From positions 1-13,618 of the forward strand of contig JBBTYJ010000012.1 in assembly GCA_038061835.1 (NCBI GenBank): a stretch of 13,618 nucleotides of DNA, written 5' to 3'. The position numbers and the translations under genes are program-made. This document shows positions 1 through 7,195 of this stretch, in pieces. The notes under the pieces were generated by a model. That model was given only the letters and a program-made list of their open reading frames with translations, was not told the origin of the DNA and did no database searches. Every line of letters begins with the position of its first letter. The first letter of the stretch is position 1. This DNA is from UBA5004 sp038061835 (GTDB lineage Bacteria; Patescibacteriota; Minisyncoccia; Phycocordibacterales; Zambryskibacteraceae).

Positions 1-57
1 GCCGCAGGCACTGATGAGCCTCCGTCCAGCGAAGGCGAAGAAGTGCTGCGGGACTAG
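1..57 (+). CDS. possible 3' end of a CDS, cut by window edge
   Basis: Frame 1 is open from the first base to a TAG at 55-57 and encodes a short acidic, Pro/Ser-rich tail ending EEVLRD. A second frame is also open (to a TAG at 67-69), so openness alone is weak evidence. The tail would overlap the 3' end of the opposite-strand tRNA-Gln by about 12 bp. The stretch also contains a GC-rich hairpin at 18-36, so the reading may be only the translation of a palindromic element. No function can be given. Confidence 0.25.
   Translation, partial: AAGTDEPPSSEGEEVLRD
18..36. repeat. GC-rich hairpin at left edge
   Basis: Arms GCCTCCGT and GCGAAGGC around a CCA loop, with one C/A mismatch and one G-T pair. 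An outer imperfect stem (2-10 with 44-51: CCGCAG pairs with CTGCGG, CA with TG, one bulged G) encloses it. No T-run follows on the minus strand, so a classical terminator for the tRNA is not supported. It resembles in style the GC-rich palindromes at 12219-12254 and 12814-12847, but does not share their sequence. Confidence 0.5.
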
Positions 58-117
58 GGCTCGAACCTAGATGCCATGATTCAGAGTCATGTATCCTACC
101 AATTAGATGATCCCGCA
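46..117 (-). tRNA. tRNA-Gln (anticodon CTG)
   Basis: Read on the minus strand this folds as a full cloverleaf. The acceptor stem is TGCGGGA (111-117) with TCCCGCA (47-53). The anticodon arm is CATGA-CTCTGAA-TCATG, giving anticodon CTG with U33 in place. The T arm is CTAGG-TTCGAGC-CCTAG, and the D loop contains AATTGGT. It decodes CAG. The bases after the discriminator read CAC, so CCA is not encoded and must be added after transcription. No clear promoter was found upstream. Confidence 0.93.
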
Positions 118-189
118 ATTATTTTGTGTCTACAACATGACTAATTTACCAGAAAATTCTTTAATTTTCCATTAATGAATCTTACCCAT

Positions 190-218
190 TTATCATCTCC
201 ATTTCCGTATGATAGAAT
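190..218 (+). promoter_or_regulatory. promoter of pyrG, near-leaderless
   Basis: TTATCA (190-195), a 17-bp spacer, and an extended -10 TGATAGAAT (210-218) place the transcription start near 225, about 9 nt before the ATG. A second -10-like box, TACAAT (222-227), would start the RNA almost on the ATG itself. No Shine-Dalgarno precedes the start. The rest of the 118-233 gap is AT-rich, with nothing else recognised. Confidence 0.5.
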
Positions 219-233
219 TGTTACAATACTGAA

Positions 234-1880
234 ATGAAAACCAAGGGGAGACATAAATATATCTTTGTCGTCGGAGGAGTAATGTCGGGAGTCGGCAAGG
301 GCATCGCAACCTCTTCTATCGGTGTCATTCTCCAATCAAAAGGTTTCAAGGTCAGTCTTATCAAGGCCGACCCTTATTTAAATGTCGATGCCGGCACCAT
401 GAACCCCGTTGAACACGGGGAAGTTTTTGTCTTGGATTCCGGTTTGGAGACAGACCAGGATATGGGTAATTATGAACGTTTTCTTAACACCGATATGCCG
501 GAAGAAAATTATCTAACCAACGGTATGGTGCTCAAACACGTCATTGATAAAGAACGCGCCTTAGGATACGGAGGCAAATGCGTTGAACCTGTTTACCATG
601 TAACCGAAGAGATCTTGAACCGTCTGCACCGCTCGGTGAAAAATACCAAAGCCGACATCACCGTGATTGAGATCGGCGGTACGGTAGGCGAGTATCAGAA
701 CTCCATTTTCCTCGAAGCGGCGCGTCTTTTGAAAATTCGCGAATCTAAAAATGTGATGTTTGTGATGGTTTCTTACCTCCCGGTGCCCGGTAAACTCGGC
801 GAGATGAAAACTAAACTTACTCAGAATGCCATTCGTCAGCTGAATTCTTATGGTATTCAACCCGATATGATTATCGCCAGATCCGAAGTTTCTATTGACC
901 AGAAGCGTAAAGAAAAAATCGCTCTGGCTTCCGGAGTCGCAAGCGAAGATATCATCGCGGCACCGGATATTGAGAGTATTTATGACGTACCTATCAATTT
1001 TGAGCGCGACGGATTAAGCGAGAGAATACTTAGTCGCTTCGGACTCAAGCCCCGCAAGAAGGACCTTATGGCTTGGAGAAAATTTGTTTCCAAAACCAAA
1101 TCGGCCAAGAAAACAATCAAGATTGCGGTGATAGGGAAATATTTTGATACCGGAGACTTCATGCTCTCTGACGCTTATGTGTCGGTCATAGAAGCCGTGA
1201 AGTTTTCCGCTTACTGGCAAAACATCAAACCGGAATTAACCTGGATTAATTCTAAGGAATACGAAACAGGCAAACGCAAAGTCAATGAACTTCGGAATTA
1301 TAACGGAGTGATAGTGCCGGGCGGTTTTGGCTCAAACGGAGTGGAAGGCATTATCAGCGCAATAAAATTTGCCAGAGAAAACAAGATTCCATACCTTGGT
1401 CTCTGCTACGGCATGCAATTGGCGGTGATTGAGTATACACGCTCAGTCGCGGGGTTGAAAGACGCCCACACCACGGAAGTTAACAAGAACACCGCTTATC
1501 CTGTCATAGATATCATGGAAGAGCAGAAGACCAAGGTGGAAGATGGCAAACTCGGTGGCACCATGCGCTTGGGCGCCTATCCGGCAGTATTAACACCACG
1601 AACACTGGCTTATGGAGCATATAAGGCGGCAAAAATTTCTGAGAGACACAGGCATCGTTTTGAAGTGAATCCTAATTATGTGGAAAGATTAGAGGGAGCG
1701 GGAATTGTTTTCTCCGGTAAGTCTCCGGACGGGCGTCTTTGCGAAATAGTCGAATTACCGCCAAACACTCACCCCTTCTTTCTGGCTACACAATTTCATC
1801 CTGAATTTAAGGCCAGACCCCTTTCACCGCATCCACTTTTTACCGCTTTTATAAAAGCTATAATAAAGAAAAAGAAGTGA
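234..1880 (+). CDS. pyrG: CTP synthase
   Basis: Makes CTP from UTP, ATP and glutamine, the last step of pyrimidine nucleotide synthesis, in the cytoplasm. The synthetase domain (about 1-270) has the P-loop GGVMSGVGKG (14-23), followed by the NVDAGTMNP and ETDQDMGNYERF motifs of the family. The class I glutamine amidotransferase domain (about 295-545) carries the nucleophile Cys391 in GLCYGMQ and the His522/Glu524 pair in QFHPEF. At 548 residues it is full length. Compared with the usual GGVVSSLGKG and DLGHYERF, this copy reads GGVMSGVGKG and DMGNYERF, a divergent but apparently functional form. The ATG at 234 gives the expected N-terminus (KYIFVVGG after seven residues) and lies just behind a -10 box, suggesting a leaderless or nearly leaderless mRNA. 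Its TGA overlaps the GTG of the next gene. Confidence 0.97.
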   Translation: MKTKGRHKYIFVVGGVMSGVGKGIATSSIGVILQSKGFKVSLIKADPYLNVDAGTMNPVEHGEVFVLDSGLETDQDMGNYERFLNTDMPEENYLTNGMVLKHVIDKERALGYGGKCVEPVYHVTEEILNRLHRSVKNTKADITVIEIGGTVGEYQNSIFLEAARLLKIRESKNVMFVMVSYLPVPGKLGEMKTKLTQNAIRQLNSYGIQPDMIIARSEVSIDQKRKEKIALASGVASEDIIAAPDIESIYDVPINFERDGLSERILSRFGLKPRKKDLMAWRKFVSKTKSAKKTIKIAVIGKYFDTGDFMLSDAYVSVIEAVKFSAYWQNIKPELTWINSKEYETGKRKVNELRNYNGVIVPGGFGSNGVEGIISAIKFARENKIPYLGLCYGMQLAVIEYTRSVAGLKDAHTTEVNKNTAYPVIDIMEEQKTKVEDGKLGGTMRLGAYPAVLTPRTLAYGAYKAAKISERHRHRFEVNPNYVERLEGAGIVFSGKSPDGRLCEIVELPPNTHPFFLATQFHPEFKARPLSPHPLFTAFIKAIIKKKK

Positions 1881-3586
1881 CCATTTTTTTAGAAATTTCC
1901 TTAATAATAATTATTGCCACCCTCTTTTCGCTTGTGGTGAAGTTTTTTAAACAACCTCTAATTGTCGGCTATATTGCCACTGGCATTCTCGTCGGGCCTT
2001 ATGTGCTCAATATCTTGCATTCCCGAGATGAAATAGAATTTTTTTCCAAAGTAGGTATTGCTCTGCTTCTTTTCATTGTTGGTTTAACTCTTAATCCGGA
2101 TGTCATGCGCGAGGTGGGCAAGGCGTCGCTCATTACCGGTGTCGGACAGGTGCTTTTTACTTCTGCGATTGGCTACTTTATTGTTCAATCTTTAGGCTTC
2201 GGGGTGGTGGCGGCGCTTTATATTGCCGTCGCGCTGACTTTTTCAAGTACGATTATTATTCTCAAACTACTTTCGGATAAAGGGGATTTAGGCCGGCTTT
2301 ATGGCAAAATTTCTATCGGATTGCTTCTTGTTCAGGATATTATTGCCATTATTCTTTTGCTTGTTATTACGATAGTAAGCAGTGCCACCCTGACAAATAA
2401 TCTTTCTCATCCCGCTATTGTAGAAATTATGATTCTTTTAGGTAAGGGAACGTTGGCGACCGTCTTTCTTTATTTTGTCAGCAAATACGTCTTGCCTGGG
2501 CTCGCTCAATTTGTCGCCGGCTCGCAAGAAGTATTATTTATTTTCTCTTTGGCCTGGGGATTAGGCATGTCGACTCTTTTTTATGCTATCGGTTTTTCAA
2601 TCGAAATGGGCGCTCTGATCGCCGGCGTGACCTTGGCCGCTTCTCCCTTCACTTACGAAATTGCGGCCCGCATGAAGCCGCTCCGGGATTTTTTCATTAT
2701 GCTTTTCTTTATTTTGCTCGGTTCGCAAATCGTTATGAACCAATTTTCTGCTCTCTTGGGACCAACAATACTTTTAAGCGTCTTTGTTTTGATTGGTAAT
2801 CCTTTGATAGTCATTATTCTGATGAATTTAATGGGCTATCGTACGCGTACCGCCTTTATGTCGGGACTCACCACGGCGCAAATAAGCGAATTCTCACTTA
2901 TTTTAATAGCGCTCGCTTTCTCTCTTGGACACATCAGTTTGGATGTCGTTTCTCTTGTCACTCTGGTTGGTGTTATCACCATCATTGGTTCAACTTATTT
3001 TATCCAGCATGCCGATCGCATTTATACTTTATTAAAGCCCGTTTTGAATTTAATCACGTTTAGAAAATTACATAAGAAGGAAAGTAATGCAAAGGAAAAT
3101 TTTGAGATAATTATTTTCGGTTATGATCGGGTGGGGCATGACTTTGTCAAAACAGCCGACCAAATAGCCAACAATTATCTGGTGGTAGATTTCGATCCTT
3201 CCGCTATTGAACGCGCCAGATTACAACATATTCCGTACCGTTTTGGTGACGCGGAAGATGCGGAATTTCTGGATGAAATAAATCTTTTTGAAGCTAAATT
3301 GGTTGTGTCCACCATTCCGGATTTTCATACCAATATCTTTTTGCTCACGCACTATCGAAATCGTAATCAGAAAGGCATCTTCGTTACCATTTCTCATAAC
3401 ATTGCAGATACCTACGCGCTTTATCGGGCGCAAGCTTCTTATGTGGTTATGCCTCACTACTTGGGCGCCAGTCATGCGGCTTCTCTGATGGCAAGTCATC
3501 GGTTTGATAGGGAAGCGTTTGAAAATGAAAAAATTCGACACTTGAAAAAGCTTGATGAACAAACTAAATTAGAAAACATTAAATAA
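1877..3586 (+). CDS. KefB-type cation:proton antiporter with RCK domain
   Basis: Monovalent cation/proton antiporter-2 (CPA2) family membrane protein of 569 residues. Residues about 1-385 are a run of hydrophobic helices with family-like stretches FSSTIIILKLLSDKGDLGR and GLLLVQDIIAII. The QD pair in the latter matches the acidic residue used in ion exchange. From about 408 a soluble TrkA-N (RCK) domain begins with IIIFGYDRVGHDF, a Rossmann nucleotide-binding loop in which GYDRVG stands for GxGRxG. No TrkA-C domain follows. The GTG start overlaps the pyrG TGA (GTGA, 1877-1880), so translation is probably coupled. It exports K+ or Na+ against protons; the ion cannot be read from sequence. Fit to the family is strong, subfamily uncertain. 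Confidence 0.9.
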   Translation: MTIFLEISLIIIIATLFSLVVKFFKQPLIVGYIATGILVGPYVLNILHSRDEIEFFSKVGIALLLFIVGLTLNPDVMREVGKASLITGVGQVLFTSAIGYFIVQSLGFGVVAALYIAVALTFSSTIIILKLLSDKGDLGRLYGKISIGLLLVQDIIAIILLLVITIVSSATLTNNLSHPAIVEIMILLGKGTLATVFLYFVSKYVLPGLAQFVAGSQEVLFIFSLAWGLGMSTLFYAIGFSIEMGALIAGVTLAASPFTYEIAARMKPLRDFFIMLFFILLGSQIVMNQFSALLGPTILLSVFVLIGNPLIVIILMNLMGYRTRTAFMSGLTTAQISEFSLILIALAFSLGHISLDVVSLVTLVGVITIIGSTYFIQHADRIYTLLKPVLNLITFRKLHKKESNAKENFEIIIFGYDRVGHDFVKTADQIANNYLVVDFDPSAIERARLQHIPYRFGDAEDAEFLDEINLFEAKLVVSTIPDFHTNIFLLTHYRNRNQKGIFVTISHNIADTYALYRAQASYVVMPHYLGASHAASLMASHRFDREAFENEKIRHLKKLDEQTKLENIK

Positions 3587-3616
3587 AAGAAAAGCCCTAC
3601 GCGATTTACGCAGGGC
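3584..3616 (-). terminator. intrinsic terminator of the 3646-4137 gene
   Basis: On the minus strand GCCCT-GCG pairs with CGC-G-AGGGC (3594-3616), and the hairpin is followed by TTTTCTTTTATTT (down to about 3582). It lies about 30 bp beyond the stop of the minus-strand membrane gene. The T-tract covers the end of the plus-strand antiporter gene. On the plus strand there is no T-run, so the hairpin alone would be weak for that gene. Confidence 0.65.
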
Positions 3617-3617
3617 C

Positions 3618-3630
3618 GGACCGAAGGTCC
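3618..3630. repeat. short perfect palindrome GGACC-GAA-GGTCC
   Basis: Five-bp perfect arms around GAA, directly beside the terminator hairpin in the convergent gap. No T-run follows on either strand. It may stack on the terminator stem or be a remnant of a palindromic element. Confidence 0.45.
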
Positions 3631-3645
3631 TAGATAGGTTAGAAC

Positions 3646-4137
3646 TCAAAGGAAAAACCGAGACATAAACTGCACCCACATATTCTTCATATTTTTCCAC
3701 ACACTCACCGTCATGCTAGTAAAAAAGAGTAGCATGAGGATTGCTATGAAGATATAGAGCAAACTTGCATACCGATGGGTATCGAGAAGGGAGCTAACCG
3801 TTCCGTAACCAACCTTTCCTAGAAGCATCGCGCTCCAATGGAGAATGATTGGCAGAAAACTATAGAGAATCACTGCCCAGAAAATGGGCAGAGACCCCGA
3901 CAACAATCGACGATCGCTCTTACCAAATGCGGCACGCCAGTTGAAGCAGATCGTCCCGCCATGAGTGGTATCGACAACACCTGCGCAGATTGCCGTCATG
4001 AACCAGACGAAGAGAAAAGCAGGGGCCACGAAGGCCACTATTACGAAGCTATCCGCATCCCATCCCGCCAAAAAGCAATACGGAATTGCTAACAAACTAC
4101 CCGTCAGCATGTAGAGTATACCGAATACGATCTGCAT
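3646..4137 (-). CDS. small integral membrane protein, function unknown
   Basis: A 163-residue protein with about four hydrophobic segments (roughly residues 4-24, 30-55, 85-105 and 125-145), short charged loops, and a basic, aromatic C-terminus (WKNMKNMW). It is rich in Trp and Cys compared with its neighbours. No family was recognised. It forms its own transcription unit: an extended -10 promoter at 4207-4234, a strong Shine-Dalgarno (GTGAGGT, 7 nt before the ATG, unusual in this window) and an intrinsic terminator behind. The clear Shine-Dalgarno and the composition could mean recent acquisition, which is inference. The expression signals, stop and hydrophobic pattern support a real gene. 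Confidence 0.7.
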   Translation of the reverse strand: MQIVFGILYMLTGSLLAIPYCFLAGWDADSFVIVAFVAPAFLFVWFMTAICAGVVDTTHGGTICFNWRAAFGKSDRRLLSGSLPIFWAVILYSFLPIILHWSAMLLGKVGYGTVSSLLDTHRYASLLYIFIAILMLLFFTSMTVSVWKNMKNMWVQFMSRFFL

Positions 4138-4206
4138 GTGTTACCTCACTTTCTTGGGTTGAAAATATGTGTTTAACTAATCTACCACGATCTCTGTCTA
4201 ACTAGT

Positions 4207-4234
4207 ATTATACCATAGACAAAAGAAATTGCAA
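4207..4234 (-). promoter_or_regulatory. extended -10 promoter for the small membrane protein
   Basis: Minus strand: TTGCAA (4229-4234), 16-bp spacer, TATAAT (4207-4212) preceded by TGG, giving the extended form TGGTATAAT. Transcription would start near 4200, leaving a leader of about 60 nt before the Shine-Dalgarno GAGGT (4144-4148) and the ATG at 4137. This is the best consensus promoter in the window. Confidence 0.75.
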
Positions 4235-4246
4235 GTGGCGCAATGA

Positions 4247-5395
4247 TTAGAGCGTATCTCTAAGTTGCAGGCTTTCTTTGAGACCAAAAAAGACTACAAT
4301 CGCTATCACAAAGAATATTTTTTCAAACGAGAATATGTTTAATGTTATCGCTCCAAAAATAGCACCAAGCATCACGCTGACAGGTCGAGCCAGTCTGAAG
4401 ATACTCAAAAATCCGGTATCAGTCGCATCCACATGTTTAAAGAAATAACTGTCAGTAGTAATTTCGGTAAAACTTGCTCCCATTCGTGAACAAAATAGCA
4501 ACACGGTCCATAAAATAATGTTTGTCCCCAGATACGGCATAAATAGAAGTGAGGCGCCCATGAAAAGAAATCCGAGAATCATAAATTCTTTTTCTCCCAT
4601 AAAGTGATCCGCGAGCATTCCCACCGGCCATTGAAAAAGAATAAAAGGTAGAAGCATTATGATAAACATCACACCGATAACATTCCATTCAAAACCGAGA
4701 ATACCGTGCAGATATAGCGGCGTATAAATAATCATTGAGGTATAAAAGAATTCAAGCGCCAATCTGGCCAGAGTTACTCGTCTTATACTCTTAACCTTCC
4801 ACCAAGATTTAAATAATTGCAGCTCATGCCGACGATGAAGCGTGTGCCATGCCGGTGACGGCGACTTGAGAGAAAAAATGCTAAGCAGTATAGGAAAGAC
4901 GAGTAATCCGGTAGCCACTAAATAAACCGATTTAAATGCGTTATCTACCGCCAGGAAAGTAAGGACGAGTAATCCCGCAATGAGACCGAAATGAATTAGA
5001 GCGATGTAGGCGCCTCGTATTTCACCCGTCTTTGCGTTCAAAGAAAGTTCCTCAAGGAAAATATCAAAATAATAAAATACCATATAAACCAAGCTGGCAT
5101 TAATAATGAAAGCGACAGCTACTAGAAGAGCGGTGCTGGCTAATGCCAGCACCGCGGTGCTTATTGCCACAAGTACCAAGGACAAGAATAGAAGCAAACG
5201 CTTACCCAATCTTTCGATTAATATTGGAGCTGATAAAAAAAGAAGGGTGTTGCCGATAGCTCCAATAAGAAACAGAAAACTTACCATGTCGGGCCTAAAA
5301 AATTGCCCCAATAGGGAAGAGTTTAAAAATAAAAGAGCGCCAAAATTAAGCGAAAAGAAAAAATTAGCGACAAAAACCGGTACTAAACGCTTCAT
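4247..5395 (-). CDS. MFS transporter
   Basis: A 382-residue, almost wholly hydrophobic protein with a major facilitator layout. About six helices (to residue 175) are followed by a charged central loop (SLKSPSPAWHTLHRRHEL, about 172-190) and about six more helices. The loop between helices 2 and 3 carries IERLGKRLLLF, a degenerate form of the family's G-x-x-x-D-R-x-G-R-R motif. The substrate cannot be inferred. The ATG overlaps the RNase J stop (ATGA, 5392-5395), and AGGAG lies almost on the start, so coupled re-initiation is likely. A strong inverted repeat sits inside the gene at 5130-5155, coding around helix 3. Confidence 0.85.
   Translation of the reverse strand: MKRLVPVFVANFFFSLNFGALLFLNSSLLGQFFRPDMVSFLFLIGAIGNTLLFLSAPILIERLGKRLLLFLSLVLVAISTAVLALASTALLVAVAFIINASLVYMVFYYFDIFLEELSLNAKTGEIRGAYIALIHFGLIAGLLVLTFLAVDNAFKSVYLVATGLLVFPILLSIFSLKSPSPAWHTLHRRHELQLFKSWWKVKSIRRVTLARLALEFFYTSMIIYTPLYLHGILGFEWNVIGVMFIIMLLPFILFQWPVGMLADHFMGEKEFMILGFLFMGASLLFMPYLGTNIILWTVLLFCSRMGASFTEITTDSYFFKHVDATDTGFLSIFRLARPVSVMLGAIFGAITLNIFSFEKIFFVIAIVVFFGLKESLQLRDTL
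5130..5160. repeat. nested GC-rich palindromes inside the MFS gene
   Basis: Perfect 11-bp arms GCGGTGCTGGC (5130-5140) and GCCAGCACCGC (5145-5155) flank a TAAT loop. The next bases form a 12-bp perfect palindrome GCACCGCGGTGC (5149-5160). On the coding strand an 8-bp direct repeat AGCACCGC brackets the middle. It encodes STAVLALASTAL in a hydrophobic helix, so small-residue codons may partly explain it, but it is much richer in G+C than the AT-rich surroundings. Confidence 0.7.
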
Positions 5396-7176
5396 ACTCC
5401 TAAGATAACAGGAATTACCGTCGGTTTCTTGGCGGTGCGTTGAAAGAGAAATCGCGCGACATCTTCGGTCAGGGCATTCTTAGTGTAATCAAAATTAATC
5501 GGGTTCATACCGATAGTCGTACCTTCTATCGAACGCTTGATAATACCGCGCGCTTCGGAAAGAAGTTCTTGAGATTCTCTCAAGTAGACGAAGCCTCTAG
5601 CTATAATATCGGGAGATTTTTTCAACCGACCGGTTCGGGCATCCACCAAAGCAATGACAACAAAGATGCCATCTTCCGCCAGCAGTTTCCTGTCGCGGAT
5701 AACCACTTCAGAAATATTACCGATGGAAAGACCCTCCACCACCATATCTTCCGAGGGGGCTTTCTCCTTTAACCTGACAAACTTAGCGCCCTTATCTTGA
5801 ATTTCAAGAATACTCCCATTGTCCGGGACGATAATATTTTCACGCGGACAACCAAGTTCGACCGCCAGTTCGGCATGCATCTTTAAACGATAGTGGTTGC
5901 CATGCACCGGCATGAAATATTTATACGGAATCTGATTATGTAACCATTTAAGTTCATCGCGTTTACCGTGGCCTGAAGTGTGAACATTTGAATCCAAATA
6001 GGTAATAATTTTTGCATCACTGCGATACAAATTATCTTTAAGTTTGTCTACCGCCCGATCATTACCTGGAATGATGGAGGAAGAAAGAATAATAGTGTCT
6101 GAACGATCTAGGCGGACATATTTATGAGTCTTATTTGAGATGCGCGCCAAGGCGGCAAATTCTTCTCCTTGAGCCCCGGTCGCGATAATCATGATCTTGT
6201 TTGAAGGATATTTTGTGATGTCTTCAATAGGGATAACAATACTCGTATCAACCAAATTCAGGTGTTTGATGATATCGACATTGGCTTTCATACTTCGTCC
6301 CTCAATAAGAACCTTTCGACCATAACGTCGGGCAATATTAATAAACGCGATAATTCTTTCTATTTGCGAAGAGAAGGTGGCGATAATAAGACGACCCGGG
6401 GCACCGGCAACGATGGAGTCAATATTCTTCAAAATAGACGCTTCGGATGGCGAGAAACCAGGTTTCTCTATGCCAGTCGAGTCCATAGTAAAGAGAAGAA
6501 CGTTGCGATTTTTAAAAATGCTGTACTGCTCAATTTCTTTTTCGACCGGCACTCCATCCTCATTTTCCACTCTGACATCGCCTGTGTTGACGATATCTCC
6601 ATACGGAGTTTCTATAATAATGCCCGTTGATTCCGGAATAGAGTGGGTTAGACCGAAAAAGCGCACTTTCAAATTGGAAGTTAGAGGAATAGATTTATCA
6701 TTGGCGTCAACAATTTTTATATTCAGCGGAGCAAGATGAGGAAATTCCACTTGGCGTTTTTGAATCATCAGGGCGCCAAATTCGCGAGTATAAATGGGCG
6801 GATTACCAAGTCGGTCAATAATATAAGGAATGGCGCCGATATGGTCGAGATGTCCATGAGTAATCACTATGGCGCGAATCTTATTTTTGCGCTCTTCCAG
6901 ATATTTAATGTTTGGCAAAATATAATCGATACCGGGTGTGTCATCGTCGGTAAATTTGATACCCGCGTCGCAAACAACGATATCATCGCCAAACTCTATC
7001 ACGGTCATATTTCTGCCTATTTCCTCCACTCCTCCTAGAGGAATAATCCTGATACTTTCTCCAAGAGGCGGAATAATATCATGAGGTTTTTTGACCGGTA
7101 TAGGCGCGCCTGATCTTCTGCGAAAATTTTTATGACGAACGCCGTGATGATTGCGATGTAGAGATGTAGGATTCAT
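5392..7176 (-). CDS. rnj: ribonuclease J
   Basis: A metallo-beta-lactamase/beta-CASP nuclease that acts on mRNA and rRNA ends (5'-exonuclease and endonuclease) in the cytoplasm. The zinc motif THGHLDHIGAIP gives His107, His109, Asp111 and His112. Further metal or active-site motifs are THSIPES, NTGDVRV, HTSGHG and the family's MPVHGNHYRLKMHAEL. At 594 residues it is normal length, with the C-terminal domain present. The first 40 residues are a basic His/Arg-rich extension before IRIIPLGGVEEIG, where the conserved fold begins. The ATG at 7176 has no Shine-Dalgarno. It lies 19 bp after the binding-protein gene and overlaps the MFS start by 4 bp. RNase J is the expected main mRNA-decay enzyme where RNase E is absent. 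Confidence 0.95.
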   Translation of the reverse strand: MNPTSLHRNHHGVRHKNFRRRSGAPIPVKKPHDIIPPLGESIRIIPLGGVEEIGRNMTVIEFGDDIVVCDAGIKFTDDDTPGIDYILPNIKYLEERKNKIRAIVITHGHLDHIGAIPYIIDRLGNPPIYTREFGALMIQKRQVEFPHLAPLNIKIVDANDKSIPLTSNLKVRFFGLTHSIPESTGIIIETPYGDIVNTGDVRVENEDGVPVEKEIEQYSIFKNRNVLLFTMDSTGIEKPGFSPSEASILKNIDSIVAGAPGRLIIATFSSQIERIIAFINIARRYGRKVLIEGRSMKANVDIIKHLNLVDTSIVIPIEDITKYPSNKIMIIATGAQGEEFAALARISNKTHKYVRLDRSDTIILSSSIIPGNDRAVDKLKDNLYRSDAKIITYLDSNVHTSGHGKRDELKWLHNQIPYKYFMPVHGNHYRLKMHAELAVELGCPRENIIVPDNGSILEIQDKGAKFVRLKEKAPSEDMVVEGLSIGNISEVVIRDRKLLAEDGIFVVIALVDARTGRLKKSPDIIARGFVYLRESQELLSEARGIIKRSIEGTTIGMNPINFDYTKNALTEDVARFLFQRTAKKPTVIPVILGV

Positions 7177-7195
7177 TTAATAAGAAAGTTAAATT

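Noticed and set aside
397..425. Inverted repeat CCCCGT/ACGGGG inside pyrG
   Set aside because: It encodes the conserved MNPVEHGE motif with no extra residues, so it is a chance product of coding constraint and not an insertion.
3594..3630. CRISPR or tandem repeat array from the adjacent hairpins
   Set aside because: The two hairpins have different sequences and do not repeat; one is a normal terminator.
3838..4092. 84-codon open frame on the plus strand, opposite the small membrane protein
   Set aside because: No start signals, a charged low-complexity product, and it is fully covered by the minus-strand gene, which has promoter, Shine-Dalgarno and terminator.
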